This document shows positions 1-6,970 of a stretch of 9,701 nt of DNA, piece by piece. The position numbers were made by a program, and so were the translations under genes. Within the stretch, counting starts at the first letter, position 1, and the number at the start of each line of letters is the position of its first letter. The notes beneath the pieces were generated by a model that ran no database searches, was not told the DNA's origin, and saw nothing but the letters and a program-made list of their open reading frames with translations. Source of the stretch: Holosporales bacterium (GTDB lineage: Bacteria; Pseudomonadota; Alphaproteobacteria; BNTO01); contig JAIRNU010000086.1 in assembly GCA_031257945.1 (NCBI GenBank), positions 1-9,701 on the forward strand, read 5' to 3'.

Positions 1-132
1 GTTGCAAAAGTGAGTAATTTCGAGGAATTTTCAGGAGCCCACGAAGCGCAGAACCGCAGCGTACTTGACGTACGTGAGGATTCGAGCATCGGAGCGACGC
101 CAAAATTACCGAAAGAACGAAGCTTTTGCAAC
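1..132. repeat. 132-nt imperfect palindrome with 10-bp terminal inverted repeats (REP/MITE-like)
   Basis: The ends are perfect inverted repeats, GTTGCAAAAG at 1-10 and CTTTTGCAAC at 123-132. The arms (1-64 and 70-132) are nearly equal in length and fold back on each other imperfectly around a central CGTAC-TTGAC-GTACG hairpin (60-74). Other paired blocks include AATTTT near 26-31 opposite AAAATT near 103-108. There is no open reading frame. This is the architecture of a non-autonomous palindromic element or an intergenic REP-like repeat. The element starts at the first base of the window, so the left flank and any target-site duplication cannot be seen. No second full copy is present here. 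The family is not identified. Confidence 0.7.
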
Positions 133-334
133 AGGTCTAGTTAAGAATGTCTTAAAAATGGAAATAAATATTTGGGGTTCAGTATTGGCATGGTATTGCT
201 ACGGTAAAGGCTTACTGCAAGCATTACGAAGTTAAACACAAATAAATGTGTGGCGTGCTAAGCTTGAAAGCTATTGATTCTCCCGCCCTCCTTGGGCTAC
301 AAATAGCTTGTTGGTTCTTTTTGCGGTTTTTATA
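133..334. other. Non-coding leader between palindrome and first gene
   Basis: No convincing gene lies here. It holds a small inverted repeat ACACA/TGTGT (236-240 and 247-251, loop 6 nt) and, at its right end, a larger stem-loop that is listed separately. No good sigma-70 promoter pair could be picked out with confidence, although the gene at 335 must be transcribed from this stretch or from further upstream. Confidence 0.5.
268..309 (+). promoter_or_regulatory. Two-part stem-loop just upstream of the 335 gene (possible terminator or attenuator)
   Basis: AAGCTATT (268-275) is a perfect reverse complement of AATAGCTT (302-309). Inside it a second hairpin GCCC/GGGC (285-288 and 294-297) closes a TCCTT loop. 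A T-rich run follows (316-331). The structure ends about 25 nt before the preferred GTG start, so it could terminate incoming transcription or control the downstream gene. That role is inference; only the pairing is seen. Confidence 0.4.
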
Positions 335-976
335 GTGTTTAAAAAAGTATTTTTGTTGGGAACCGCCATTTGTTGGGGCTCTTCATTTCATGCGTCGTTT
401 GCTGCGTCGCGATCACTGCAAGAGTGGGGGGCCGACGTAAGTGCAGGAATAGCTTTTGGAGTAATGCCAACAATACTCTGGCATATGGCTGCTGGAGCAA
501 AGGACTATCGTATAATGTCATGCATTGCTGGTTTTGAAATGCAGCGAAGAGCGCAAGACCTATTTGGACAACTAACTGCATCACTAATGGAGAAGATGGG
601 CGTTGGGCAATTTGGTGATTGGGTCTCGTATGTTTTGCCAATCTTTGGAACGGGTATGGGAGCGCTTCTTCTCAGTAAGGACGCGTGTTGGACCAAATTA
701 GCGAGTGCTTTGTTTATAACTAAACATATCGTGACCGCGTACTCAATGATAAACAAAACAGATTTCTCCGACAGCGCTGATTATGTAGTGTATGTAGGGG
801 CGATTGCGAGCTATATTTTTTCCTTGAATCCAGCTCTGCTTATCGCTGGTATTAGTTATGCAGCAACGTTTTTTGCTCTTGATCGTAGCTTGAGGGCTAC
901 TTGTATTGCCGCTATTGTTGGATTAACGACCTTTTTGGGTATAAAGCTTATCGAACCGCGCGCCCAGAACCCATGA
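335..976 (+). CDS. Hypothetical secreted/polytopic inner-membrane protein
   Basis: This 213-residue protein is not recognised as a member of a known family. The chosen GTG start at 335 gives a textbook export signal: two lysines at residues 3-4, a hydrophobic core V5-W14, and small residues ending in S-F-A (21-23) as a likely signal peptidase I site. The rest is strongly hydrophobic, with probable membrane segments near residues 36-55, 93-115, 120-135, 148-170 and 185-205. A basic amphipathic stretch (around residues 60-85, with QRRAQD) separates the first segment from the others. An in-frame TTG at 308 would add nine hydrophobic residues ahead of the lysines and sits in a hairpin arm, so it is less likely. 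There is no clear Shine-Dalgarno for either start. It stands alone, with 262 nt before murJ. It could be a mere membrane anchor or a transport or secretion accessory. Confidence 0.55.
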   Translation: MFKKVFLLGTAICWGSSFHASFAASRSLQEWGADVSAGIAFGVMPTILWHMAAGAKDYRIMSCIAGFEMQRRAQDLFGQLTASLMEKMGVGQFGDWVSYVLPIFGTGMGALLLSKDACWTKLASALFITKHIVTAYSMINKTDFSDSADYVVYVGAIASYIFSLNPALLIAGISYAATFFALDRSLRATCIAAIVGLTTFLGIKLIEPRAQNP

Positions 977-1017
977 TTGCTAGAAAATTCTTGCAAAAGG
1001 AGGGCTACTGGTTATAA

Positions 1018-1034
1018 ACAGGAAGGAGTCCTGT
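1018..1034 (+). other. Small hairpin ACAGGA/TCCTGT downstream of the 335 gene
   Basis: ACAGGA (1018-1023) pairs perfectly with TCCTGT (1029-1034) around an AGGAG loop. No U-tract follows, so it is a poor intrinsic terminator. The loop has Shine-Dalgarno-like sequence and sits directly before a ten-codon reading frame (GTG at 1033, stop at 1063-1065). That could be a tiny leader peptide or chance. Confidence 0.25.
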
Positions 1035-1171
1035 GCGCATGTGTATGAGCGTCACTGCCTCTTAACAAATTAAACGCAAATAACAACGTGCATTATACTT
1101 GCCTCCCTCTTTAATACCACTTAATTTATTTCTACGCTGGAGCCGTGGTTGGGAGCGAAGAAATAAACCGG

Positions 1172-1206
1172 AGACTGTAGAGTCTGCTCGCAAGTTAATG
1201 TATAAT
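1172..1206 (+). promoter_or_regulatory. Putative murJ promoter: perfect -10 with upstream inverted repeat
   Basis: TATAAT at 1201-1206 is a perfect -10 hexamer placed 33 nt before the murJ GTG, giving a leader of roughly 26 nt. At the usual spacing there is no recognisable -35 box. Instead an inverted repeat AGACT-GTAG-AGTCT (1172-1185) occupies that position, and it might be an operator. Activator dependence or repression is inference. Confidence 0.4.
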
Positions 1207-1238
1207 TGCTCCCTGGCCGTCGAAAATCGCAGTAACAA

Positions 1239-2843
1239 GTGAGCAATTCTGAAATCAAAAAGGAATCAAGTCTCAAAGTGAAGACGTACGTTTTTGTGAA
1301 GTTCTTTTTCGTGGTCGCGGGGTGGACTGGCCTCAGCAGAGTTTCCGGCGTCATCAGGGAAATGCTCTTTGTAAATATTTTTGGTATCAGCTTGTTTTCC
1401 GACGTCTACACTATCGCCATAAAATTACCCAATTTTTTTCGCAGATTTTTCGCTGAGGGCGCGCTGAATGCCGTACTTGTCCCGCGATTTTCCGGGTTAG
1501 TCGCAGCATCTGATGACGAGGGGTTGCGCAACTTCGCTAAACAAATACTCTCTGTTATAGCGGTTGGCTTGTTACTTTTCGTAATCTTTTTCGAAATGGC
1601 AATGCCAATGGTAGTAAAAGTTATTGCTCCGGGCTTCAAGAATAACTATGACGTCTATACCAATATAGTGCATTTCGCACGGATAATGTTCCCTTATATA
1701 TGGTTTATATCGATTGTTGCCATGATGAACGGGCTCCTCAACTCTTTAAACCATTTCTCCTGGCCCTCTGCCATTTCCATCGTTCTTAACGCCATTACAA
1801 TTGCAACGTTAATAATAGGGAAACTATACGAAAAGAGCCTGCCGCTTAGTACGGTAATGCACCTTTTAAGTTACAGTATCCTTGTAGGCGGGATAATTCA
1901 ATGTGCGATCCTCTGGGGGAATTGCAGGAAAAATGGAGTCCCGCTGGCTATTACTCGCCCCAAAATCACACCAGAAATAAAGCAGGTTTTGCTTGCCGCC
2001 ATTCCGGGGATAATCGGCGCAAGCGTGCTGCAAATTAATATTTTTATAGATATTGCTTTTGCCTCGACGTTGCCTATTGGCGCGGTCTCTTATTTGAATT
2101 TTGCCGATCGCCTTAATCAATTGCCGATTTCTCTTTTTGGGGCGGCGCTTGGGACGACATTGCTACCGTCGCTTTCACAATACTGGCGAAATAACGATCG
2201 CGCGGGGGCGAACCTTGTCCAGAATAAAGCCATTACCTTTGGGTTGGCTTTTGTTCTGCCAGCGACAATTGGCCTATTCATACTTGCTGAGCCGATTGTT
2301 GCGCTGTTATATGGGCACGGGAAATTCGACAGTCGTGCTGTAACGCAAACGATGCTTGCCCTAAAAGCATACAGTCTCGGGATTCCGTCATACGTCCTTA
2401 CGAAAGTCTTTTCTGCGATATTTTTTGCTAATAGGGATACAAAAACACCAGTTATTATTGCGGCTACTAGCGTTGCGCTGAATATAGTCCTCAACTATAT
2501 CTTAAAAGAGTTGTATGCGCATGTGGGAATAGCTACGGCAACTACTATCGCCTCTGTGGTTAATGCTGTAATAAGCGGGACCGTCCTGTTTAGCCGGGAT
2601 TTACTGAAGTTTGAGGCGGTAGATTGCGCAAATATTGTTAAAACAATTATTGCTAGCTTGATAATGGGCGGCATCGTTTATTTCGTCTTTAGCAAAGTAT
2701 CCTTTTATACTTCCGGCAAGGCTACATTTTTTTACGAATTACTGTGTACGGGCCTTCCAATACTGTGTGGAATAGTTTCGTATGCGCTTTTAGTGTACAA
2801 ACTTAAAATATTAGACAGGGTGGTAGGGAAAGATTTACAGTAG
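1239..2843 (+). CDS. murJ: Lipid II flippase MurJ (MviN family)
   Basis: MurJ moves the peptidoglycan precursor lipid II from the inner to the outer leaflet of the cytoplasmic membrane. The 534 residues show the MATE/MOP-fold N-terminal signature. Residues matching E. coli functional positions lie at a constant offset of 16: R34 (R18) in SRVSG, R40 (R24), D55 (D39) and R68 (R52) in PNFFRR, followed by FAEGA. The central A289-D290-R291 block, before the GAALGTTLLPSLSQ stretch, corresponds to A268-D269-R270. About 14 membrane helices are expected and the hydrophobicity fits. E. coli MurJ has 511 residues, and the extra length here is mostly a 16-residue N-terminal polar extension. The start is GTG without a clear Shine-Dalgarno. 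Another in-frame GTG at 1278 would remove most of the extension. The gene is monocistronic, with potH convergent 52 nt downstream. Confidence 0.96.
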   Translation: MSNSEIKKESSLKVKTYVFVKFFFVVAGWTGLSRVSGVIREMLFVNIFGISLFSDVYTIAIKLPNFFRRFFAEGALNAVLVPRFSGLVAASDDEGLRNFAKQILSVIAVGLLLFVIFFEMAMPMVVKVIAPGFKNNYDVYTNIVHFARIMFPYIWFISIVAMMNGLLNSLNHFSWPSAISIVLNAITIATLIIGKLYEKSLPLSTVMHLLSYSILVGGIIQCAILWGNCRKNGVPLAITRPKITPEIKQVLLAAIPGIIGASVLQINIFIDIAFASTLPIGAVSYLNFADRLNQLPISLFGAALGTTLLPSLSQYWRNNDRAGANLVQNKAITFGLAFVLPATIGLFILAEPIVALLYGHGKFDSRAVTQTMLALKAYSLGIPSYVLTKVFSAIFFANRDTKTPVIIAATSVALNIVLNYILKELYAHVGIATATTIASVVNAVISGTVLFSRDLLKFEAVDCANIVKTIIASLIMGGIVYFVFSKVSFYTSGKATFFYELLCTGLPILCGIVSYALLVYKLKILDRVVGKDLQ

Positions 2844-2876
2844 GTCTTTACCTGGCAACAGAGCGGGGCGAATACA

Positions 2877-2887
2877 CCCAATCTGGG
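2877..2887. terminator. Short hairpin between convergent murJ and potH (weak terminator candidate)
   Basis: CCCA-ATC-TGGG forms a compact stem in the 52-nt gap between the two stop codons. On the plus strand a T-rich run follows within 25 nt, but it starts with CCTATTTCTC and overlaps the end of potH. The stem is only 4 bp, so this is a tentative bidirectional terminator. Confidence 0.25.
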
Positions 2888-2895
2888 CCTATTTC

Positions 2896-3834
2896 TCATT
2901 TATTTTTTAGTAAAACCCCCTTCATCTTTGATAATAGCGCACAAAAAACAAAGGAGCACATCATTAGAACAGCGATTGAGCAGGCTAATGGCCAGTCCCT
3001 ATTTTGGAAAAACTCTCCCCAAATGGTTTGGCCAATTGTCATGGTCCTCGCCCCGCCGATTAATTCTGGGATAACAAATTCCCCAAGGGAAGGGACAAAA
3101 ACGAGGGTACACCCAGCCATAACGCCAGGAATCGATAAAGGTACTGTGATATGCCAAAAAGATTGCCATTGACTAGCGCCAAGGTCCAACGACGCCTCTA
3201 TCAATGAATTCTCGATTTTGTCTAGCGCCGCGTAAATAGGCATAATCATGAATGGTAAATAGCAATAGACCATGACCAAACAAACAACATAATTATTGTC
3301 TAAAAAGTGTATAGGGGCGCTGATAAGGCCAATTTTGGTTAGCAATACGTTCAGGGCCCCTTGCGAATTCAGCAAGCTCATCCATGCGTAAACCCTTATT
3401 AGAAAGGATGTCACAAACGGGAGCACTATCAACAAAATCAGTATAATTTGTACACGTTTGGATGCCCGGCAGACAGCATACGCCATCGAATATCCAATAA
3501 AAAGGCAAATAATAGTAGAACTTCCTGCAAGAACAAAAGAAGACAGCAATGCTGAAAAATAAAAAGAATCAGTAAAAAGGGTTATATAATTGCCGAAATA
3601 CAAATATACCCCCCAGAAATAATCGCTTATCCCCTGGATAAGGGGAGTAAATGGAGGAAGTGATATAAACGATTTGGCTAAGCTGATTTTGATCACCAAA
3701 ATAGTCGGTATCAAAAAAAACAAAATACTCCAGATATATGGGAAAAAAAGCAAAAGCGATGGGGCCTGCAATTTCGACTCCAGGGCCTTTTGCTTTTTTA
3801 TATGCTGGAATTTCTTGAAAAGCAGCTTAAGCAT
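2896..3834 (-). CDS. potH: Putrescine/polyamine ABC transporter permease PotH
   Basis: PotH is one of two inner-membrane permease subunits of the PotFGHI putrescine importer. The 312-residue protein has the six-helix layout of binding-protein-dependent permeases, with TM1 at about residues 27-50. The cytoplasmic EAA loop starts at E213 with EASLDLGASQWQSFW and ends with the family glycine at 237; it docks onto the ATPase. The block GEFVIPELIGG (251-261), followed by a TMTIGQTIWGEFFQNRDWP-type stretch, is characteristic of PotH rather than PotB. Length agrees with E. coli PotH (317). An ATG start lies 27 nt after the potG stop, so the two genes are almost certainly co-transcribed. No strong Shine-Dalgarno is visible. 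The downstream neighbour is convergent murJ, so potI does not follow. Confidence 0.93.
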   Translation of the reverse strand: MLKLLFKKFQHIKKQKALESKLQAPSLLLFFPYIWSILFFLIPTILVIKISLAKSFISLPPFTPLIQGISDYFWGVYLYFGNYITLFTDSFYFSALLSSFVLAGSSTIICLFIGYSMAYAVCRASKRVQIILILLIVLPFVTSFLIRVYAWMSLLNSQGALNVLLTKIGLISAPIHFLDNNYVVCLVMVYCYLPFMIMPIYAALDKIENSLIEASLDLGASQWQSFWHITVPLSIPGVMAGCTLVFVPSLGEFVIPELIGGARTMTIGQTIWGEFFQNRDWPLACSIAVLMMCSFVFCALLSKMKGVLLKNK

Positions 3835-3861
3835 ATCTATTTGTACTGGGACGATTGCAGT

Positions 3862-4974
3862 TCATACAGTTAACAACACCCCATTCTCCGCGCGCCAAAA
3901 CAAATACACCTCGTCGTCCCATTTTACATTCCTTTCGGATAATCGCAATAAATTGGGCAGTGACGACTGGATATGCTTGCCAGACGATAACTCTACGTAA
4001 TATATAGATATATCCCCCAGGTACGCAATCTCCCGCACAATTCCTTTCGTACAATTGCGGCCTTCTGCTGGGGGGGTCTTGGACATCATCACCTTCTCTG
4101 GGCGAATTGCCACAGAAACATTGGCGCCGATAGGGATCGCCCCAACATGCGTTGTCAAAATAGAGCAACCAGCCTCGGGAGAATCCACAATCACGTGGTC
4201 TTGTGCCTCCTCAACGACTACCCCATCGAAAATATTCATACTACCTATAAATTCCGCGACAAACCTGGAGTTAGGGAATTCGTAGACGTCGTGTGGTGCG
4301 CCGACCTGCCTGATCCGCCCATCCTCCATGATCGCCATACGCGACGACATCGTCATTGCCTCTTCTTGATCATGCGTTACCAAAATAAACGTAATCCCCA
4401 CGCGCTCTTGAATATTTACTAATTCGAATTGTGTTTGTTCGCGTAGGCGTTTGTCCAGCGCGGCCAGCGGCTCATCCAACAAAAGCAATTTGGGGCGTTT
4501 CACTATACTCCTCGCCAGAGCAACACGCTGCCTCTGCCCGCCGGAGAGCTGCTGGGGCTTTCTATTGGCGAACTGAGTCATCTGTATTAATTCAAGGGAC
4601 TCCATCACGCGCTCATATATTACGCTTTTAGGCAATGATTCCTGCTTGAGGCCAAATGCTATGTTTTTATAAACTGTCATATGCGGGAATAATGCATACG
4701 ATTGGAACATCATGTTGACAGGGCGTTCATATGGTGGCTTGTCCGTGATATCCACGCCATCGACCAAAACGCGCCCGGAGGTTGGCGTTTCAAAACCCGC
4801 GAGTACCCGAAGAAGCGACGACTTGCCGCACCCAGACCCGCCTAACAGGGAAAACAACTCGCCTTTATAGATGGACAAAGAGACATTACGCACCGCCTCC
4901 ACAGAGCCGTATTTTTTACTAATCGACTCAATCTGTATGTACGGCTCAGCATTTGGATCCTGCCAAGGCTCCAT
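3862..4974 (-). CDS. potG: Putrescine ABC transporter ATP-binding protein PotG
   Basis: This cytoplasmic ATPase drives polyamine uptake through its partner permease. From the preferred ATG it has 370 residues, close to E. coli PotG (377). The ABC domain is intact: Walker A GGSGCGKS (45-52), Q-loop Q91 in MMFQSYALFPHMT, signature LSGGQ (143-147), Walker B LLLLDEP (163-169) and switch H201 in THDQEEAMTM. A C-terminal TOBE-type domain covers about residues 230-370, with VAIRPEKVM, AYLGDISIYYVEL and a terminal LLTV, all PotG-like. The frame stays open upstream to a TTG at 5067. I prefer the ATG because the family aligns from there and because a TATAAA hexamer on this strand (about 5055-5060) would place transcription initiation between the two. 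potH follows after 27 nt; comM is divergent. potF and potI are absent from this locus. Confidence 0.93.
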   Translation of the reverse strand: MEPWQDPNAEPYIQIESISKKYGSVEAVRNVSLSIYKGELFSLLGGSGCGKSSLLRVLAGFETPTSGRVLVDGVDITDKPPYERPVNMMFQSYALFPHMTVYKNIAFGLKQESLPKSVIYERVMESLELIQMTQFANRKPQQLSGGQRQRVALARSIVKRPKLLLLDEPLAALDKRLREQTQFELVNIQERVGITFILVTHDQEEAMTMSSRMAIMEDGRIRQVGAPHDVYEFPNSRFVAEFIGSMNIFDGVVVEEAQDHVIVDSPEAGCSILTTHVGAIPIGANVSVAIRPEKVMMSKTPPAEGRNCTKGIVREIAYLGDISIYYVELSSGKHIQSSLPNLLRLSERNVKWDDEVYLFWRAENGVLLTV

Positions 4975-5067
4975 ACTTCTTTTGATTGAAGGAAGAGTTA
5001 TCGGCAATGTTGTATCACTCCACGCACCACGTATTTCCTTTCTACCGCGAATCTTTATAAAAAGCAA

Positions 5068-5172
5068 TTAGGGTTGTAGAGTGGTAGGTACTCAGCCATT
5101 TAACAAATCGAACGCGACACCAACCACAAAAAAACACGCATATTAACAAAAATTAAATGTTTCGAAAGTAGA
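5068..5172. promoter_or_regulatory. Divergent potG/comM intergenic region
   Basis: These 105 nt of AT-rich DNA must serve comM rightward and probably potG leftward. For comM, GAAAGTAG directly before the ATG at 5173 is a plausible though imperfect ribosome binding site. No confident -35/-10 pair is visible on either strand. A 16-nt stretch at 5100-5115 matches 14 of 16 positions of one upstream of murJ (1062-1077). Confidence 0.4.
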
Positions 5173-6714
5173 ATGAGCGTGTATATGGTATTGCCGCAGT
5201 GCCACAGTGTCATGCTGAGTAAGCTTTCAACCATTGCTTTTAACGGGATAGAGACGCAAGAAGTCTCTGTTGAAGTACAGATTTCGTCCGGCCTGCCTAT
5301 GTTTACGATAGTCGGCCTGCCAGATAAAGCCGTTGCCGAATCAAAAGAAAGGATTCGGGCGAGTTTCTTCCATCTTGGGCTCAGCCTCCCCCAGCGTCGT
5401 ATCGTTGTTAATTTGGCACCTACAGACATACAAAAAGAAGGCGCTCACTATGATCTGCCGATAGCTCTTGGCATCATGGGGGCGCTTGACATGTTCGATA
5501 AAGAACAACTCAAAGAGTACGTGATTTTGGGGGGCTTAAGCCTAGATGCCCTCGTTTCCCCGGTAGTAGGAGTGCTGCCGTCCGCTATCTTTGCTTATTC
5601 GACGAATCGGTCGTTGATTTGCCCTGCAAAGAACCGGAACGAAGCAATCTGGGCAGGACAAGATTTGCAAATAGTAGCAGCGCCGGATTTAATCTCACTT
5701 TGTAATCACTTTAAGGGGGAGCAAATTATCGCCCCGCCAGAGCTTCCGTCGTTGCAAAAGAGCGAAGATGCAGCTACTTATTATGGCGATATGAGTGAAA
5801 TTAAAGGGCAGTATACCCTGAAGCGGGTCATGGAGATCGCCGCCGCGGGAGGGCATAATGTGCTGATGATCGGTCCACCAGGCGCCGGGAAATCTATGAT
5901 TTCGCAGAGGCTTATGAGCATTTTACCGCGACTTGAACCGCAAGAAGCCATCGAAGTGACCATGATCTACAGCATCGCTGGGATGCTTCCAGAGAATGGT
6001 CTGATGAGCGAGAGGCCGTTTCGCGCACCACACCACTCCGCCTCGCTGGCGTCCCTGGTTGGTGGGGGTATCCGCGCCAAACCAGGAGAAATCTCGCTTG
6101 CCCACAATGGCGTCTTGTTTCTAGATGAACTTCCGGAATTTTCGAGGGTTTCCCTGGAGGCCCTGCGCCAACCACTTGAAACAGGGAATATTACCGTTGC
6201 CAGAGTGAACCAGCACGTCACATACCCCGCTAAAATCCAGTTAATTGCCGCAATGAACCCGTGCCGTTGCGGGTATTTTGGGACGACACACAGGGAGTGC
6301 GCCCGCGCCCCAAAGTGCGCCGTAGATTATCAGTCGAAAATTTCTGGCCCTTTGTTGGATCGGTTCGATTTGGTCGTGTACGTGCCGCAGTTGCCAATAA
6401 GCGACTTGATATCGATGAAACCGCAGCAAGTCGAGACGTCATGTACAATTCAGCAGCGAGTCCAAGCTGCGGTTAATTTCAGCAAACAGCACATGTCAGA
6501 AAAGCAAAAAATTACGAAAATCGATGAGCTTAGTGAGGAAGCGCAGGGTTTCCTCCGGCATATAGCTGAAAAAATGCAATTGTCTGCGCGCGGGTGTTGC
6601 CGCGTTATGAATGTTGCAAGGACTATCGCTAACCTTTTACACAGCGCCGATATTACACAGGATCATTTGTGCGAGGCAATAAATTACAGGTATTCGCTGA
6701 CTAGTAAAGAATAG
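5173..6714 (+). CDS. comM: ComM/YifB family Mg-chelatase-like AAA+ ATPase (branch-migration helicase)
   Basis: ComM-type proteins are hexameric AAA+ helicases that promote branch migration of invading single-stranded DNA during natural transformation. They are widely conserved even in species not known to be competent. The 513 residues contain an N-terminal ChlI domain (VEVQISSGLP, VGLPDKAVAESKERIR and NLAPTDIQKEGAHYDLPIA, about 31-101). The Mg-chelatase AAA+ core has Walker A GPPGAGKS (234-241), FRAPHHSAS, Walker B LFLDE (315-319), the cysteine-bearing MNPCRCG (361-367) and the DRFD arginine-finger region (396-399). A C-terminal Mg_chelatase_C helical domain contains LSARG and ARTIANL. An ATG at 5212 aligns better with other family starts (500 residues), but only the 5173 ATG has a Shine-Dalgarno-like sequence, so the first 13 residues are uncertain. 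The gene is monocistronic and intact. Confidence 0.95.
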   Translation: MSVYMVLPQCHSVMLSKLSTIAFNGIETQEVSVEVQISSGLPMFTIVGLPDKAVAESKERIRASFFHLGLSLPQRRIVVNLAPTDIQKEGAHYDLPIALGIMGALDMFDKEQLKEYVILGGLSLDALVSPVVGVLPSAIFAYSTNRSLICPAKNRNEAIWAGQDLQIVAAPDLISLCNHFKGEQIIAPPELPSLQKSEDAATYYGDMSEIKGQYTLKRVMEIAAAGGHNVLMIGPPGAGKSMISQRLMSILPRLEPQEAIEVTMIYSIAGMLPENGLMSERPFRAPHHSASLASLVGGGIRAKPGEISLAHNGVLFLDELPEFSRVSLEALRQPLETGNITVARVNQHVTYPAKIQLIAAMNPCRCGYFGTTHRECARAPKCAVDYQSKISGPLLDRFDLVVYVPQLPISDLISMKPQQVETSCTIQQRVQAAVNFSKQHMSEKQKITKIDELSEEAQGFLRHIAEKMQLSARGCCRVMNVARTIANLLHSADITQDHLCEAINYRYSLTSKE

Positions 6715-6778
6715 ACCTAAATGGCCCTGAAATAATACAGGATTATTACTACTTACCCACAATCCCATTATAGTATGA

Positions 6779-6833
6779 CAGATGTGGCTCCGGGAAGGCC
6801 TACCGGTGCACCGTATCCGCGGCCCACAATCTG
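6779..6833. other. GC-rich imperfect stem-loop with 10-bp palindromic core
   Basis: The outer arms CAGATGTGG (6779-6787) and CCACAATCTG (6824-6833) pair with one bulged base. The centre holds the perfect palindrome CGGTGCACCG (6804-6813). The inner part of the stem contains mismatches. This could be a terminator structure, a protein-binding palindrome or a decayed repeat; the sequence does not decide between them. Confidence 0.4.
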
Positions 6834-6912
6834 CACGCTATTTTTGAGATTTGCTATTAGTTTACGCCTAATAACAAAGCTTATCCTCCCCAACCCGTCG
6901 CGTAACTTGCCG

Positions 6913-6938
6913 CTTTAGGGCCTCCCTTTAGGGCCTCT
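6913..6938. repeat. 13-bp tandem duplication
   Basis: CTTTAGGGCCTCC (6913-6925) is followed directly by CTTTAGGGCCTCT (6926-6938), 12 of 13 positions identical. The junction forms a short CCCT/AGGG hairpin (6924-6933). It lies 33 nt past the stop of the lipoprotein gene and may contribute to 3'-end structure. Confidence 0.6.
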
Positions 6939-6970
6939 TAGTTAAGATTTTTATCGCAATGCACCAACGG

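Larger units (their letters stand above)
6715..6970. other. Structured non-coding gap between comM and the lipoprotein gene (convergent)
   Basis: No gene is seen in these 256 nt. It contains an AT-only hairpin AATAAT/ATTATT (6731-6736 and 6742-6747) just after comM, a GC-rich stem-loop at 6779-6833, a weak ATTAG/CTAAT hairpin (6856-6860 and 6868-6872) and a 13-bp tandem duplication at 6913-6938. Both flanking genes end here, so terminator function is expected, but no classic stem plus U-tract is present. Confidence 0.5.

Noticed and set aside
308..334. TTG start at 308 for the first membrane protein
   Set aside because: It would place nine hydrophobic residues ahead of the two lysines and spoil the signal peptide layout, and the codon lies in a hairpin arm; the GTG at 335 fits better.
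3827..4168. Open frame of 113 residues on the minus strand within the potG C-terminus
   Set aside because: It is a frame-shifted reading of the PotG TOBE domain, which is clearly coding in the other frame.
4975..5067. N-terminal extension of PotG from a TTG at 5067
   Set aside because: The added 31 residues have no counterpart in PotG, and a TATAAA hexamer lies within this stretch; the ATG at 4974 gives the family length.
5751..5760. Exact copy of the palindrome's terminal 10-mer GTTGCAAAAG inside comM
   Set aside because: It encodes part of a normal ComM linker with no second terminus or arm nearby, so it is most likely a chance match.
5912..6448. Several open frames of 60-87 residues on the minus strand within comM
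   Set aside because: They overlap the conserved AAA+ core of ComM in other frames and show no recognisable domains or ribosome binding sites.
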